Shown in pieces: positions 25,114 through 33,906 of a stretch of DNA of 64,000 bases. The translations under genes were made by a program, and so were the position numbers. The notes under the pieces are model-generated. The model was not told where the DNA came from and did no database searches. It worked only from the letters and a program-made list of their open reading frames with translations. Origin of the DNA: Lachnospiraceae bacterium. Its GTDB lineage: Bacteria; Bacillota; Clostridia; Lachnospirales; Lachnospiraceae. Location of the stretch: contig JAFXQX010000030.1 in the NCBI GenBank assembly GCA_017526745.1, forward strand, positions 1 through 64,000, read 5' to 3'. Every line of letters begins with the position of its first letter. Position 1 is the first letter of the stretch.

Positions 25114-25823
25114 TTACCGTAATAGTTTCCGTAATACTTGCCGTAGTACTTGCCATAGTATTTGCCGTAGTACTTGCCGTTGATATCGACCTTGTTGAGT
25201 ACCACGCCGAGGATGTTGCACTCGGTCTTGTTCAGCTGGTCGATGACACGCTGTGCAAAGCCGTGTCCGATCGTTCTTGTCTCAACGACAAGGACAACGC
25301 CGTCGCACTGCTTGGCAACTATGGCTGAATCTATAACGCTTCCGAGAGGAGGCGTATCGATTATGATGTAATCGAACTGATCGCGGAGAGTCTCAAGCGC
25401 ATGTCCGAACCTTTTCACGCCGAGAAGTTCCGCGGGGTTCGGAGGAACGGCACCCGTCGGTATCAGGAAGAGTCTGGGTATGTTGGTCATGAATATGCAC
25501 TCTTCAAGGGGCTTTCGCCCTGCAAGATAATGGGCAAGACCTCCTGTCGTCTTGGACATCTGGTAACGTCCGTTAAGCACGGATTTGCGCATGTCGGCAT
25601 CGATGAACAGTACCCGTTTTCCTGCCTCTATCATCGATATCGCAAGATTGAACGAGACGGATGATTTTCCCTCTCCGGGAACACAGCTCGTAAATGCGAT
25701 CGTCTTGATATCGTCACCGCAGAAATCGATATTGGTACGCAGCGTCTTGAAGGCCTCGCTGAGGCGAAAATCAAGCGTTATCTTTTTGTTGATCGTGATA
25801 AGGTTACGACCGTCGTTAGCCAT
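25110..25823 (-). CDS. cpsD: Tyrosine-protein kinase CpsD/CapB type
   Basis: Bacterial tyrosine kinase that phosphorylates its own C-terminus and tunes polysaccharide polymerisation with CpsC and CpsB. Walker A SCVPGEGKSSV, Walker A' VLFIDADMRKS and Walker B YIIIDTPP are present. The C-terminus is a run of five YYG units separated by Lys or Asn, giving ten tyrosines as phospho-acceptors. This tail is encoded by 12-bp repeats. Length 237 aa. It is followed by the priming transferase with an ATGA overlap. Confidence 0.95.
   Translation of the reverse strand: MANDGRNLITINKKITLDFRLSEAFKTLRTNIDFCGDDIKTIAFTSCVPGEGKSSVSFNLAISMIEAGKRVLFIDADMRKSVLNGRYQMSKTTGGLAHYLAGRKPLEECIFMTNIPRLFLIPTGAVPPNPAELLGVKRFGHALETLRDQFDYIIIDTPPLGSVIDSAIVAKQCDGVVLVVETRTIGHGFAQRVIDQLNKTECNILGVVLNKVDINGKYYGKYYGKYYGKYYGNYYGK
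25113..25178 (-). repeat. 12-bp coding repeats for the tyrosine tail
   Basis: Five tandem 12-bp units encode (K/N)GYY at the C-terminus of the tyrosine kinase. Slippage could change the number of tyrosines. Confidence 0.85.
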
Positions 25824-25826
25824 GGC

Positions 25827-26777
25827 TTACTTCCTCCTCATTCTCCTGTCATTTTCAAAACCGAACGGGTCGGGCTCGCCCGGCTCCTCAAGTTCATTGC
25901 CTTCTTCGGGCCGGACGGAAGATTCCTTGGCCTGGCGAAGCAGTTTCGAAGCATCGGACAGAGTCTCTGTTGCCACAATGTGCGAGTGGTCAGCGACCGT
26001 CGCACTTCCTGCCGCCTTCTTTCTTTTTCTGTTCTTTCTCGAACCGCTCTTTACAAGTTCTTCATCAAGTACCGGTATCGATCCGAGTACGGACAGACCG
26101 AGATATTTTTCCACGTCATCGGGATTTTTGATCGTATCATCCATTATATAGATGATAATGATGATCATCACAGCTATAAATGCGCCAAGCACGCCTCCGA
26201 TCACAGTATCCCTTATCGTCTTCGGACTGGAGATCTTGGTCGGGAGATTTGCTTCCTCGACAACATTTACCGCCTCGGTGTTCATAACGTTAGCTATATG
26301 ATTAGCGGCAGATACCCTTACCTTATCGGCGATCGCCCTAGCCAGGTACGGATCGGTATCTTCGGCAGTTATCGAAACGATCCTGGTATCCGTCGGAACG
26401 GACACGGTTATCGATTTTGCAAACTTCTCGTTGTCGATATCAAGACCGAGCTGCGCCTTTACCTCTTCAAGCACCGGACGGCTCGTGACGAGTTCCTGGT
26501 AGTCCTTGGTAAGCTGCGATCCCGACTGAAGGTCGCTGTATGTGAGCGAGTCGGAATTCTGCCTGTTGATGACATATATCTTTGTTGTGGATTCGTATTT
26601 GGGAATGATCAGGAAAGAGCAGAAAAGATAAGTTGCCGCCGCGCCCAGTACGGCGCATAGAATAACTATCCATATCTTGGACAGAACAACGGCAAACAGT
26701 TCAAGTATATCTATCTCAAAGACGTCTTCATCGCCTTCGATAATACGGTGGTTATTGTCGATCTCGTTTTTGTTCAT
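25827..26777 (-). CDS. cpsC: Polysaccharide chain-length regulator / kinase activator (Wzz, CpsC/YveK)
   Basis: Membrane adaptor that activates the CpsD kinase and controls chain length. The N-terminal Wzz domain has a transmembrane helix at about residues 33-58. A conserved extracytoplasmic part follows (YESTTKIYVINRQN). A second helix lies near residues 190-215. The cytoplasmic tail is long, basic then acidic (about 80 residues), and ends in RRMRRK. Length 316 aa. It lies between cpsB and cpsD. Confidence 0.93.
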   Translation of the reverse strand: MNKNEIDNNHRIIEGDEDVFEIDILELFAVVLSKIWIVILCAVLGAAATYLFCSFLIIPKYESTTKIYVINRQNSDSLTYSDLQSGSQLTKDYQELVTSRPVLEEVKAQLGLDIDNEKFAKSITVSVPTDTRIVSITAEDTDPYLARAIADKVRVSAANHIANVMNTEAVNVVEEANLPTKISSPKTIRDTVIGGVLGAFIAVMIIIIIYIMDDTIKNPDDVEKYLGLSVLGSIPVLDEELVKSGSRKNRKRKKAAGSATVADHSHIVATETLSDASKLLRQAKESSVRPEEGNELEEPGEPDPFGFENDRRMRRK

Positions 26778-27511
26778 CAGCTGTCTATTATCCCGTTATC
26801 GATCATCGTCAAAGGGTTATCGTAAAGTATCCTCTCGCAGGTCTTTTGCCCGCAGCACCCGGTGATAAAGCGTGCCGCATCTTTCATGAGCGGCGCCCTG
26901 TGCCTGATGCCGTGGGAATCGGTCGCTACAAAGTGTACCATGTCTTCCTTCAGAAGCCTTACGGCAAACGGTGTTCTTGCAAACATCCTTTTGTACAGGC
27001 TCTCGGTATTGACCTGGACATATGCTCCCATCTCTATCAGATGGTAAACATCATCGAGCTTTCCATCCAGTTCGATGCACCGCTCGAGATGGGCTATTAC
27101 GGGGTGATATCCGGCGTTAACGAGCAAAGAGATGCCTTCTTCCATCTCGCGAAGCGAAGCCGTATAGGAAAACTCGGTCAGAACGTAATCGGACCCTGCC
27201 ATGGTGAGCACTTTTTTCTCGTCAAGCCACTGTGTCATGCTCGGAGTATAGTGGATCTCGCTTCCGAGATACAGGTCCATCTGCGACAGCCTGTCGTCGG
27301 AAGAAGCTGCCCTGGCAAGCGTTTCAAACCGGCTTCGCAGCACATCGCATGCGGCATCCGCAAATCCGATGCGGTAATGAGGTGTCATGATCACGGTGCG
27401 TATACCCTCATCATACATGAAGGAGAGCATATTAAGCGAATGCTTCATGTCGCGGGCGCCGTCATCAACGCCGAAGAGCACATGGCAGTGTATGTCCGAA
27501 AAAGGTTTCAT
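26777..27511 (-). CDS. cpsB: Tyrosine-protein phosphatase CpsB/CapC (PHP domain)
   Basis: Metal-dependent PHP-fold phosphatase that dephosphorylates CpsD. Metal ligands lie in DIHCHVLFGVDDGARD, TPHYR, GSEIHY, HPVIAHLERC and FVATDSHGIRHR. Length 244 aa is typical. It overlaps cpsC by one base beyond the stop (ATGA) and follows the small secreted protein after 3 bases. Confidence 0.95.
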   Translation of the reverse strand: MKPFSDIHCHVLFGVDDGARDMKHSLNMLSFMYDEGIRTVIMTPHYRIGFADAACDVLRSRFETLARAASSDDRLSQMDLYLGSEIHYTPSMTQWLDEKKVLTMAGSDYVLTEFSYTASLREMEEGISLLVNAGYHPVIAHLERCIELDGKLDDVYHLIEMGAYVQVNTESLYKRMFARTPFAVRLLKEDMVHFVATDSHGIRHRAPLMKDAARFITGCCGQKTCERILYDNPLTMIDNGIIDS

Positions 27512-27514
27512 CTC

Positions 27515-28003
27515 TCAGTGAAGCGTTAAAGGTGCTGCCGGCGCAGGTGCTCCGGGAACGTTCATCTCGACAATGGAAACCGTTCCGAATGCGGGGGCGA
27601 AAAATCCCACATAACCGTTCCTTACAGTGCATGGAACAACGATCTTCCTGCCGTTCGGAAGAAGTATGTAAGCAAACACGTTGCCGGCACCGTTGCGAAG
27701 TCCGGCGACCGCCAGCACGACAGGAACATCTCCGCCCATGTAGTTAGCGGGAGCGGCAATGTCAACAGTTGACTTGACGGACGGTACCAGTCCGGCTGCA
27801 GCGGCATCCTGTGAAATAAAGTCCGCAAGCGCCTCGAGCTGTTTTACGGTCGGAACGTTGATCTTAGGCGCCGAAGGTGTCGAAGAGCCCGGAACAACAA
27901 CCATGACCGTTCCGGCTACGGGCGACGGCGCTGCCGATACAAACGTCGAAAAAGCCATTGCCAGAACCAGTGCCGCAACTGCTGTGATCCTTATCTTTCT
28001 CAT
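27515..28003 (-). CDS. Small secreted protein of unknown function
   Basis: The 162-residue product has a clear signal peptide (residues 1 to about 24, MRKIRITAVAALVLAMAFST, then cleavage after VSA). The mature part is rich in Pro, Val and Ala with no Cys pair, lipobox or sortase signal. I do not recognise a family. It lies between the LCP protein and CpsB genes, so it is made together with the surface glycan machinery. A structural or modulatory envelope role is a guess. Confidence 0.8.
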   Translation of the reverse strand: MRKIRITAVAALVLAMAFSTFVSAAPSPVAGTVMVVVPGSSTPSAPKINVPTVKQLEALADFISQDAAAAGLVPSVKSTVDIAAPANYMGGDVPVVLAVAGLRNGAGNVFAYILLPNGRKIVVPCTVRNGYVGFFAPAFGTVSIVEMNVPGAPAPAAPLTLH

Positions 28004-28035
28004 TTCATCTCCTCCTGATGTGAAGTTTGGTGCAT

Positions 28036-29154
28036 TTACTGTTCTGTATAATACCGGTCGATGATCAGATCTTTAAGAGCATCTTCATCAACAATATAAC
28101 CCATTTCATATTCGTAGTCATCTATCTCGCCGGGCTCGATCTTTTTCATCTGTCCCGGGACCACGGCCACATTATCCTCGTCAAGTTCAAGATCCAGCAT
28201 CAGTTTTGCCAGATAGGTCATCTCATCTATCGAAAGGTTTGTGGCAACCTTATCGGCTTCATTGTTATAAAGAGTTATCGGGTATGTGATGTTCTTTGCC
28301 GTCTGTGATTTTAACGCAGGAAAGAGTTTCTTCATATACTGCATCTGCCTCTTCATTCTGCCCATGGCGCTGTCGTCTATGGAAGTATCCCGTCTTGCCA
28401 CGAAGATAACCGCATCTTTTCCCTTAAGGAGATAGTCGGAGATGCCCTCTTTCATCTTGGGGTTCCACTTGGTAAGGTCTTCCGGTATATCAACCGTTAT
28501 GCCCCCGAGCGAATCATTTATATCGGGTATCGCCGAGATGTCGATCGCAACATATCTGTAGATCGGAAGATTATACAGAAGATCGCTCACGCATCCGACG
28601 ACCGCTTCATTAGTTTCGGCGCCCTGCGTTCCGTAACTGTGCGAGACGGCGATTGGTGCCTTTTTCTTCGACGCGACTTCGTTATTAAGGTCGAGCACTT
28701 TCACGTCGGTCACCGTATCTCTCGGAATGCACAGGAAACTTACCGTTTTTTGGACGGCATCCACGGTTCCGACAACAAGCGTATCCGCCTGATAGGGGTT
28801 TGTGTTGTTAACCTCGTCCACGAGCGAATAATCATCTATCCCCATAACGAGTATGTTTATGAGGTTGTCGTTGTACCTGTACTGTTTTCCTTTATATGTG
28901 ATGGAATTGTCTTCCTGATAGACCGATGTACCGTCTCTCGGAGGCGCCTCGTCGAGCTGGCTGATCCTGTGGACCGGTATGGTATTTGCCGCATTTGCCT
29001 GAAACATATCGGCAGTAAGATAGTCGGCCCGCTGCCACTTCTTCCAGATAAATGCAAAGACGATAAGGAGAACGAGCGCAATGACCGACAACGAGATCAG
29101 CAGCGCTTTGGCCCAGGCGGGCGTATTCTTTTCTCCCCTTTGTTTTCTGCCCAT
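28036..29154 (-). CDS. LytR-CpsA-Psr (LCP) family glycan-to-wall ligase
   Basis: LCP enzymes transfer lipid-linked glycans to peptidoglycan outside the membrane. One N-terminal transmembrane helix (about residues 16-37) is followed by the LCP domain with NILVMGIDDYS, LCIPRDTVTDV, GGITVDIPEDL and FVARRDTSIDDSAMGRMKRQ. Length 372 aa is typical. Its ATG overlaps the sortase stop (TAATG). It probably attaches the polysaccharide made by this operon. Confidence 0.93.
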   Translation of the reverse strand: MGRKQRGEKNTPAWAKALLISLSVIALVLLIVFAFIWKKWQRADYLTADMFQANAANTIPVHRISQLDEAPPRDGTSVYQEDNSITYKGKQYRYNDNLINILVMGIDDYSLVDEVNNTNPYQADTLVVGTVDAVQKTVSFLCIPRDTVTDVKVLDLNNEVASKKKAPIAVSHSYGTQGAETNEAVVGCVSDLLYNLPIYRYVAIDISAIPDINDSLGGITVDIPEDLTKWNPKMKEGISDYLLKGKDAVIFVARRDTSIDDSAMGRMKRQMQYMKKLFPALKSQTAKNITYPITLYNNEADKVATNLSIDEMTYLAKLMLDLELDEDNVAVVPGQMKKIEPGEIDDYEYEMGYIVDEDALKDLIIDRYYTEQ

Positions 29155-30071
29155 TAATATCTTACCTCATCTAATACCGCGCAGACGAAGAGTCTTTTGC
29201 TCTCGTCGCCGCAGTGCGTTACGAGCATGATCACATGATCTCCGAGCTGCGGCTTTGCGTCCGGCCGTATGTTCATCGACAGGTCCCTTACCTCCCCTAT
29301 CGAATCGAAAAACCCGGCGAACGATACCGGATCGTTAAAATCATTTGAAGCCAGAATATGGTCGCTGCTTCCTATATAACATGCATATATCCTGTATGAA
29401 AGCTGCGCATCCGTTAGCACTATATCGATCCTGTCATGCTCTTCAAAGAACTTCGCATCCCTGAAGCGGTGAAGTCCTCCGAACATCGATCCGTCATCCG
29501 GTGACTGTCCGTAGATCAAAGTGACCGGATCGGAAAAGTCGCGGCTGTTCATTGAATCCGTGATTATAGATCCCTTCGCACTTTCTCTCCCGTCGATCGA
29601 GTGCGTGAAGTAGAAGGGATCCGCCGCATCCTCACAATATACTACCGGATATGCGATATCCGTCCCGGGGATATCAATGAATGCGTATATATCCGGGCAG
29701 ATGGCGATGTAACTGTCAAGGTCGGCATCAACGTTTTTGTCACCGCTTGACTCAAACGAGCCGTACCAGCCTTCGGGCCGGGCAGGGATCGCGGCGGATG
29801 CTTTCTCCATGGCATCGAGCGCATCCTCTATTTCTTCGCCGGTGTCGGAAATACTGCTTTGAGATTCCCCTATGGCGGAAATGCTGCTTTGAGATCCTCC
29901 GGCGGATCCGTTACCGGCAGATTGTGTATCAGCTTCCCCGTATCCGTGCATGCGCATGTATACAATTGCGCACACAAGTACCAGAACCAGAAGTGATACA
30001 GCCGCTATCGCTATGATCATGCCTTTCGGCGTATGATTTTCCGCGTTGTTTCTGCCTGATCTGTCGCCCAT
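29154..30071 (-). CDS. Class B sortase-like protein with altered catalytic His
   Basis: Sortase B enzymes cleave a sorting signal and attach proteins to the wall. There is a transmembrane helix at about residues 19-39 and a Ser/Gly-rich linker with a short repeat (GESQSSIS). The sortase fold follows (FIDIPGTDIAYPVVY, DDGSMFGGLHRFRD). The expected His of the YGH motif is Gln189 (LIYGQSPDDGSMF, codon CAG). The Cys (VTHCGD) and the downstream Arg (SKRLFVCAV) are kept. Activity is therefore uncertain. A pseudo-sortase is possible. Confidence 0.85.
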   Translation of the reverse strand: MGDRSGRNNAENHTPKGMIIAIAAVSLLVLVLVCAIVYMRMHGYGEADTQSAGNGSAGGSQSSISAIGESQSSISDTGEEIEDALDAMEKASAAIPARPEGWYGSFESSGDKNVDADLDSYIAICPDIYAFIDIPGTDIAYPVVYCEDAADPFYFTHSIDGRESAKGSIITDSMNSRDFSDPVTLIYGQSPDDGSMFGGLHRFRDAKFFEEHDRIDIVLTDAQLSYRIYACYIGSSDHILASNDFNDPVSFAGFFDSIGEVRDLSMNIRPDAKPQLGDHVIMLVTHCGDESKRLFVCAVLDEVRY

Positions 30072-30072
30072 A

Positions 30073-30822
30073 TCACTCGGCTTGCTTTACAACATTTATT
30101 ATGCTCTGGGTTGATTCGTATTCCGTATCTTCAAAGGTCGCCTCCTGAATGGCGCTGACAAGATGGCGTATCTTGGCGTCCTCGGCGGCCTGTCTCTTCT
30201 CTTCTTTGGAAAGGAATGCCCATTCCTTTGCCGTGTAACCGACCTTTATCATATCGGACCCGCACTCGGGGCATATTCCTCCCTGTCCCGAGATGCTGTT
30301 GCATCTGTAGCAGACATATACGTATCCGCTGTAGCCCGTGTGATCCACGGTCTCATCTTCAGGCCGGATCTCCGGTTCGGGATCCTTTACCGGTTCCGGT
30401 TTTATTTCGGTTTCCGGTTCGGTCATTTCCGCGATGATCGAAGGCTTTATTTCGGGCTCCGGATCGGCTTCGGGATCGATCTCGGGTGCTTTGTCCGGAT
30501 CGGCTTCGGGTTTGATCTCGGGCTCCTCGATTGTATTGACTGTCTCGGTCGAAAGCTCCGGATCCGGTTCGATCTTTATCTTCGGTTCACGTTTCGGGTA
30601 CAGTTCCCAGAAAGTATCGGGAATGGGCGGTTCGGCCCCCTCCGGGGAATCCGGCGGAAACGTCGCGTCTATGATAGATTGCCTTCCCTCGGTGTCAAGA
30701 TCGTTCCAGTCAAACGATTCTATTCCGAGAGAAACCATGCGTGCACCGCACCTGGGACACGTATCCAGGATATCCTGAAGCAGATCTGTGTATTTGCAGT
30801 TACCACAGCATCCGATAAGCAT
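30073..30822 (-). CDS. Double zinc-ribbon protein with acidic Pro-rich linker
   Basis: First gene of the polysaccharide operon (249 aa). An N-terminal zinc ribbon (CCGNC ... CPRC, residues 5-25) and a second near residues 170-190 (CYRC ... CPEC) flank a Pro/Glu/Asp-rich linker with many EIKPEADPD-like repeats. No transmembrane segment is seen. I do not know a function. The linker suggests a flexible adaptor, and its place suggests regulation or scaffolding of the operon products. GAGGGG precedes the ATG. Confidence 0.8.
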   Translation of the reverse strand: MLIGCCGNCKYTDLLQDILDTCPRCGARMVSLGIESFDWNDLDTEGRQSIIDATFPPDSPEGAEPPIPDTFWELYPKREPKIKIEPDPELSTETVNTIEEPEIKPEADPDKAPEIDPEADPEPEIKPSIIAEMTEPETEIKPEPVKDPEPEIRPEDETVDHTGYSGYVYVCYRCNSISGQGGICPECGSDMIKVGYTAKEWAFLSKEEKRQAAEDAKIRHLVSAIQEATFEDTEYESTQSIINVVKQAE

Positions 30823-30852
30823 AGTTCACCCCTCACCCCTCAAACTCGATTA

Positions 30853-30881
30853 ATTTTAGCATACTTAACATAACTTGGCAA
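30853..30881 (-). promoter_or_regulatory. Sigma-A-like promoter of the polysaccharide operon
   Basis: Minus strand TTGCCA and TAAAAT are separated by 17 bases, with TG just upstream of the -10. It lies 31 bases before the first gene. Confidence 0.65.
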
Positions 30882-31057
30882 CATGATAAAAACAGAATTT
30901 GGATCTTTCCCCGGACACGGCAGGCAAATTAACACTAAGGGGAAAATCGACTCATTCCGTCAATCCGGCTTTGTGGCTGAAAAGAGTTGACATAATTTGG
31001 AAACAGGGGCGGCCGTTGCGCCAGGACAGATAACAGTCGTCATGCGCAGGATGGCCC
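30882..31057. other. Intergenic region, no gene seen
   Basis: The divergent gap between the polysaccharide operon and comM is 375 bases. Apart from the two promoters at 30853-30881 and 31058-31086 I see no gene, RNA motif or repeat in it. Confidence 0.6.
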
Positions 31058-31086
31058 TTGACTTGTCCGATCTGTTCGGATATATT
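31058..31086 (+). promoter_or_regulatory. Sigma-A-like promoter for comM-dprA
   Basis: TTGACT and TATATT are separated by 17 bases, about 110 bases upstream of the comM ATG. Confidence 0.6.
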
Positions 31087-31197
31087 AACCATATACTTTT
31101 GCATTTCAATATGATCATCTAATTTCTGTGGTCATGATCCCCGTATTGAATCAGACAAACGACAGCCTCCCATCTGTTTTATGGAGGTTATCAGCAT

Positions 31198-32718
31198 ATG
31201 TATTGTTCTGTAATGTCAGGCGGCATCCGCGGTATTGACGGATTTTCGGTCAGTGTTGAGACGGACGTGTCAAGCGGTCTGCCCGGTTTTGATATCGTTG
31301 GTTTCGTAGGAAGCGAAGTGAAGGAAGCAAAGGACCGTGTCAGAACGGCCCTGAAAAATACAGGGTACATGCTTCCGGTTGCACGTATCACAATAAATCT
31401 GTCTCCGGGTGATATCAAAAAAACAGGAACCGGTTTTGACCTGCCCATCGCCCTGTCGGTACTATCGTGCATGGAAGAGATACGGGCCGAAGCCCTGGAA
31501 GATGTTTTTGTTGCCGGAGAGCTGTCGCTTTCAGGAGAAGTATGTCCGACAAAAGGTATACTTCCGATGATCATGATGGCCAAGCGGTGCGGGATCAGGA
31601 AATGCATCATTCCCGCGGCAAACAGTGCGGAAGGTGCGGTTGTCGAAGATATCAGGGTCTATCCCGTCTCATCGCTCGCCCAGACCGTTGATCTTCTGTC
31701 GGGAAACTGTGATATAAAGCCCGTGAAAAATCGCCTGCTAACCCACCTTCACACCGGTAAACAATACGAACATGATTTTGTTCAGATACGCGGTCAGGAA
31801 ACTGCCAGGAGGGGTGCGGAGATCGCAGCGGCTGGTTTACATAACATCCTAGTGATCGGACCGCCCGGCGCCGGAAAAACTCTCCTGGCAAAATGCATCC
31901 CGTCAATACTGCCGCCGCTTTCCAAGGAAGAGTGTCTGGAAGTATCAGCCATATACAGCATTAAAGGAGCTCTGTCATCCGACAATCCGCTGATCGTAAG
32001 GCGTCCCTTTGTGGCCGCTCACAGTTCGTCGACGGATATCTCACTTGTCGGCGGAGGTGCGGTCCCCAGGCCCGGTGCCGTCAGTCTTGCCCACAAGGGG
32101 GTTTTGTTTCTCGATGAGATCCCGGAATTCTCCAGGCGGTCTCTCGAGACGCTTCGCCAGCCTCTTGAAGACGGAAAGGTCTGTATCACGAGGAACCGCG
32201 ATATCTGTGTGTTCCCATCTGATTTTATGCTCATTGCCGCCGCCAATCCGTGTCCGTGCGGCCATTACCCCGACATGAACAAATGCACGTGCGATGAAAA
32301 AAAACGCGCAAGATATCTGTCGAAGATATCGGGCCCGTTTCTGGACAGAATGGATCTGTGCATTCAGGCAAACAAAGTTACCTGCGCCGATCTTCAGGGC
32401 AGTGGTATGCCCGAGAGTTCCGAAGCCATACGGGACCGCGTGATCGCAGCCCATGACATACAGCGAAGAAGGTTTAAGGGGTCAGGGATACAGTTCAACT
32501 CGCAGATGGGTAACCGGGACATAGAAAAATACTGCTCTTTGGGGCGGCAGGAATCGGCACTTATGAGAGAACTGGCAGAAAAACAAGAAATGAGCGCGAG
32601 AACTTACTACCGGATGCTGAAGGTGGCAAGGACGATCTCCGATCTTGCCGGCAGAGAGCACATCAGCGAAGAGGCGATCCTGGAAGCGGTCCGTCTCAAA
32701 AGCAGAGTGCTGATATAG
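31198..32718 (+). CDS. comM: YifB/ComM family Mg-chelatase-like AAA+ ATPase
   Basis: ComM is a hexameric helicase that helps branch migration in natural transformation. The N-terminal ChlI-like domain shows the family start (CRGIDGFSVSVETDVS-like, GLPGFDIVG). Walker A is GPPGAGKTLLAK and Walker B is VLFLDEIPEF. The C-terminal Mg-chelatase domain includes NPCPCGHYPD. Length 506 aa is normal. GGAGG lies 10 bases upstream of the ATG. dprA follows after 11 bases on the same strand. Confidence 0.95.
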   Translation: MYCSVMSGGIRGIDGFSVSVETDVSSGLPGFDIVGFVGSEVKEAKDRVRTALKNTGYMLPVARITINLSPGDIKKTGTGFDLPIALSVLSCMEEIRAEALEDVFVAGELSLSGEVCPTKGILPMIMMAKRCGIRKCIIPAANSAEGAVVEDIRVYPVSSLAQTVDLLSGNCDIKPVKNRLLTHLHTGKQYEHDFVQIRGQETARRGAEIAAAGLHNILVIGPPGAGKTLLAKCIPSILPPLSKEECLEVSAIYSIKGALSSDNPLIVRRPFVAAHSSSTDISLVGGGAVPRPGAVSLAHKGVLFLDEIPEFSRRSLETLRQPLEDGKVCITRNRDICVFPSDFMLIAAANPCPCGHYPDMNKCTCDEKKRARYLSKISGPFLDRMDLCIQANKVTCADLQGSGMPESSEAIRDRVIAAHDIQRRRFKGSGIQFNSQMGNRDIEKYCSLGRQESALMRELAEKQEMSARTYYRMLKVARTISDLAGREHISEEAILEAVRLKSRVLI

Positions 32719-32729
32719 GAGGGACGGTC

Positions 32730-33872
32730 ATGAACGAAAGAATATATGATTACTGGATTGCAACGCTTCAGGACGGATACATCGGTAATCTCATCCGCAT
32801 CACACAGGAGGCAGGCGGTGCAAAGAGCCTCTACAACATGAGTAAAAATCATATGATATCAGAACTCGGCCTGTCGCAAAAACTGTCCGATCATATAGCT
32901 GAAAACAGGCCCGGCGAGGATCATCTGACCGTTGATTACGAAAGGATGCTCGGCAAAGGAATTAGTTATGTAAACTATACTGATGATGATTTTCCGCCAA
33001 AGCTCCGTAACATCGCAAGTCCGCCGTACGGGATATTTGTTAAGGGCTCACTTCCCGATCCGAACGCTACTTCGGTTGCCATAGTCGGCGCTAGGGATTG
33101 CAGTGAATACGGACGTCTGATGGCGGAATATTTCGGAAACCGCCTGGCCAGGGAAGGAGTACAGGTCATCAGTGGAATGGCATGGGGAATTGACGGGATC
33201 GCCCAGTCTGCCGCCCTTGCAGCAGGAGGAAGATCGTTTGCCGTAATGGGATGCGGGGTTGACATAACATATCCGGCGAAGAACGCCGTACTTTACAGGA
33301 GACTTTGCTCGGAAGGTAACGGGGTGATCAGCGAGTACGCTCCACAAACACCGGCCATTGCCAGGCAGTTCCCGCCGAGAAACCGAATAATATCTGCTCT
33401 GTCGGATGTGCTTATAGTCGTTGAAGCGCGTGCCAAAAGCGGCACTTTGATAACCGTGGACATGGCGATAGACCAGGGCAGGACCGTGATGGTAGTACCG
33501 GGCAGGCTGACGGACAACTTAAGCGTCGGTTGCCTGAAACTCCTATATCAGGGGGCACTTCCCGCCATCGGGATCGACTCGGTATTGGAACAGCTGGGAC
33601 TGCAAAAATGCGTAGATATCTCGACCCATAAAAAACAACGTCAAAAGAAAGAGGCTAACGTGGCCATGCCAAACGGATCAGCCGGCCTTACACCTGATCT
33701 TCAGACTGTTGCAGATATTTTATCTCTTGAGCCTTTGAGCATCGATGACATTGCGCGGCGTTCCGGCCTTGACCAGAGCACGGCAATGATAATGCTAACT
33801 AAACTTGAAATGACAGATCAGGCCAAAGAGATCTTCCCGGGATTTTTCGTAAGACAATACAGTATCACGTGA
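32730..33872 (+). CDS. dprA: DNA-processing protein DprA/Smf
   Basis: DprA loads RecA on incoming single-stranded DNA in transformation. The Rossmann-like core shows VAIVGARDCSEYG, ISGMAWGIDGIAQSAALAAG, MGCGVDITYP and FPPRNRIISALSD. The C-terminal winged helix (LEPLSIDDIARRSGLDQST) is present. Length 380 aa is usual. It is close to comM but, unlike in many Firmicutes, topA does not follow. A polysaccharide operon lies on the other side of comM and topA is 12 kb away on the other strand. Confidence 0.95.
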   Translation: MNERIYDYWIATLQDGYIGNLIRITQEAGGAKSLYNMSKNHMISELGLSQKLSDHIAENRPGEDHLTVDYERMLGKGISYVNYTDDDFPPKLRNIASPPYGIFVKGSLPDPNATSVAIVGARDCSEYGRLMAEYFGNRLAREGVQVISGMAWGIDGIAQSAALAAGGRSFAVMGCGVDITYPAKNAVLYRRLCSEGNGVISEYAPQTPAIARQFPPRNRIISALSDVLIVVEARAKSGTLITVDMAIDQGRTVMVVPGRLTDNLSVGCLKLLYQGALPAIGIDSVLEQLGLQKCVDISTHKKQRQKKEANVAMPNGSAGLTPDLQTVADILSLEPLSIDDIARRSGLDQSTAMIMLTKLEMTDQAKEIFPGFFVRQYSIT

Positions 33873-33906
33873 ACCTAAGGAATCTACCTGCAGGATATGA
33901 TGCTTC

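Noticed and set aside
25113-25178. CRISPR-like or satellite repeat
   Set aside because: The 12-bp units are in-frame codons for the kinase tail, without spacers.
30434-30778. Ser/Gly-rich plus-strand frame opposite the zinc-ribbon gene
   Set aside because: It is a by-product of the Pro/Glu/Asp repeats of the real gene on the other strand.
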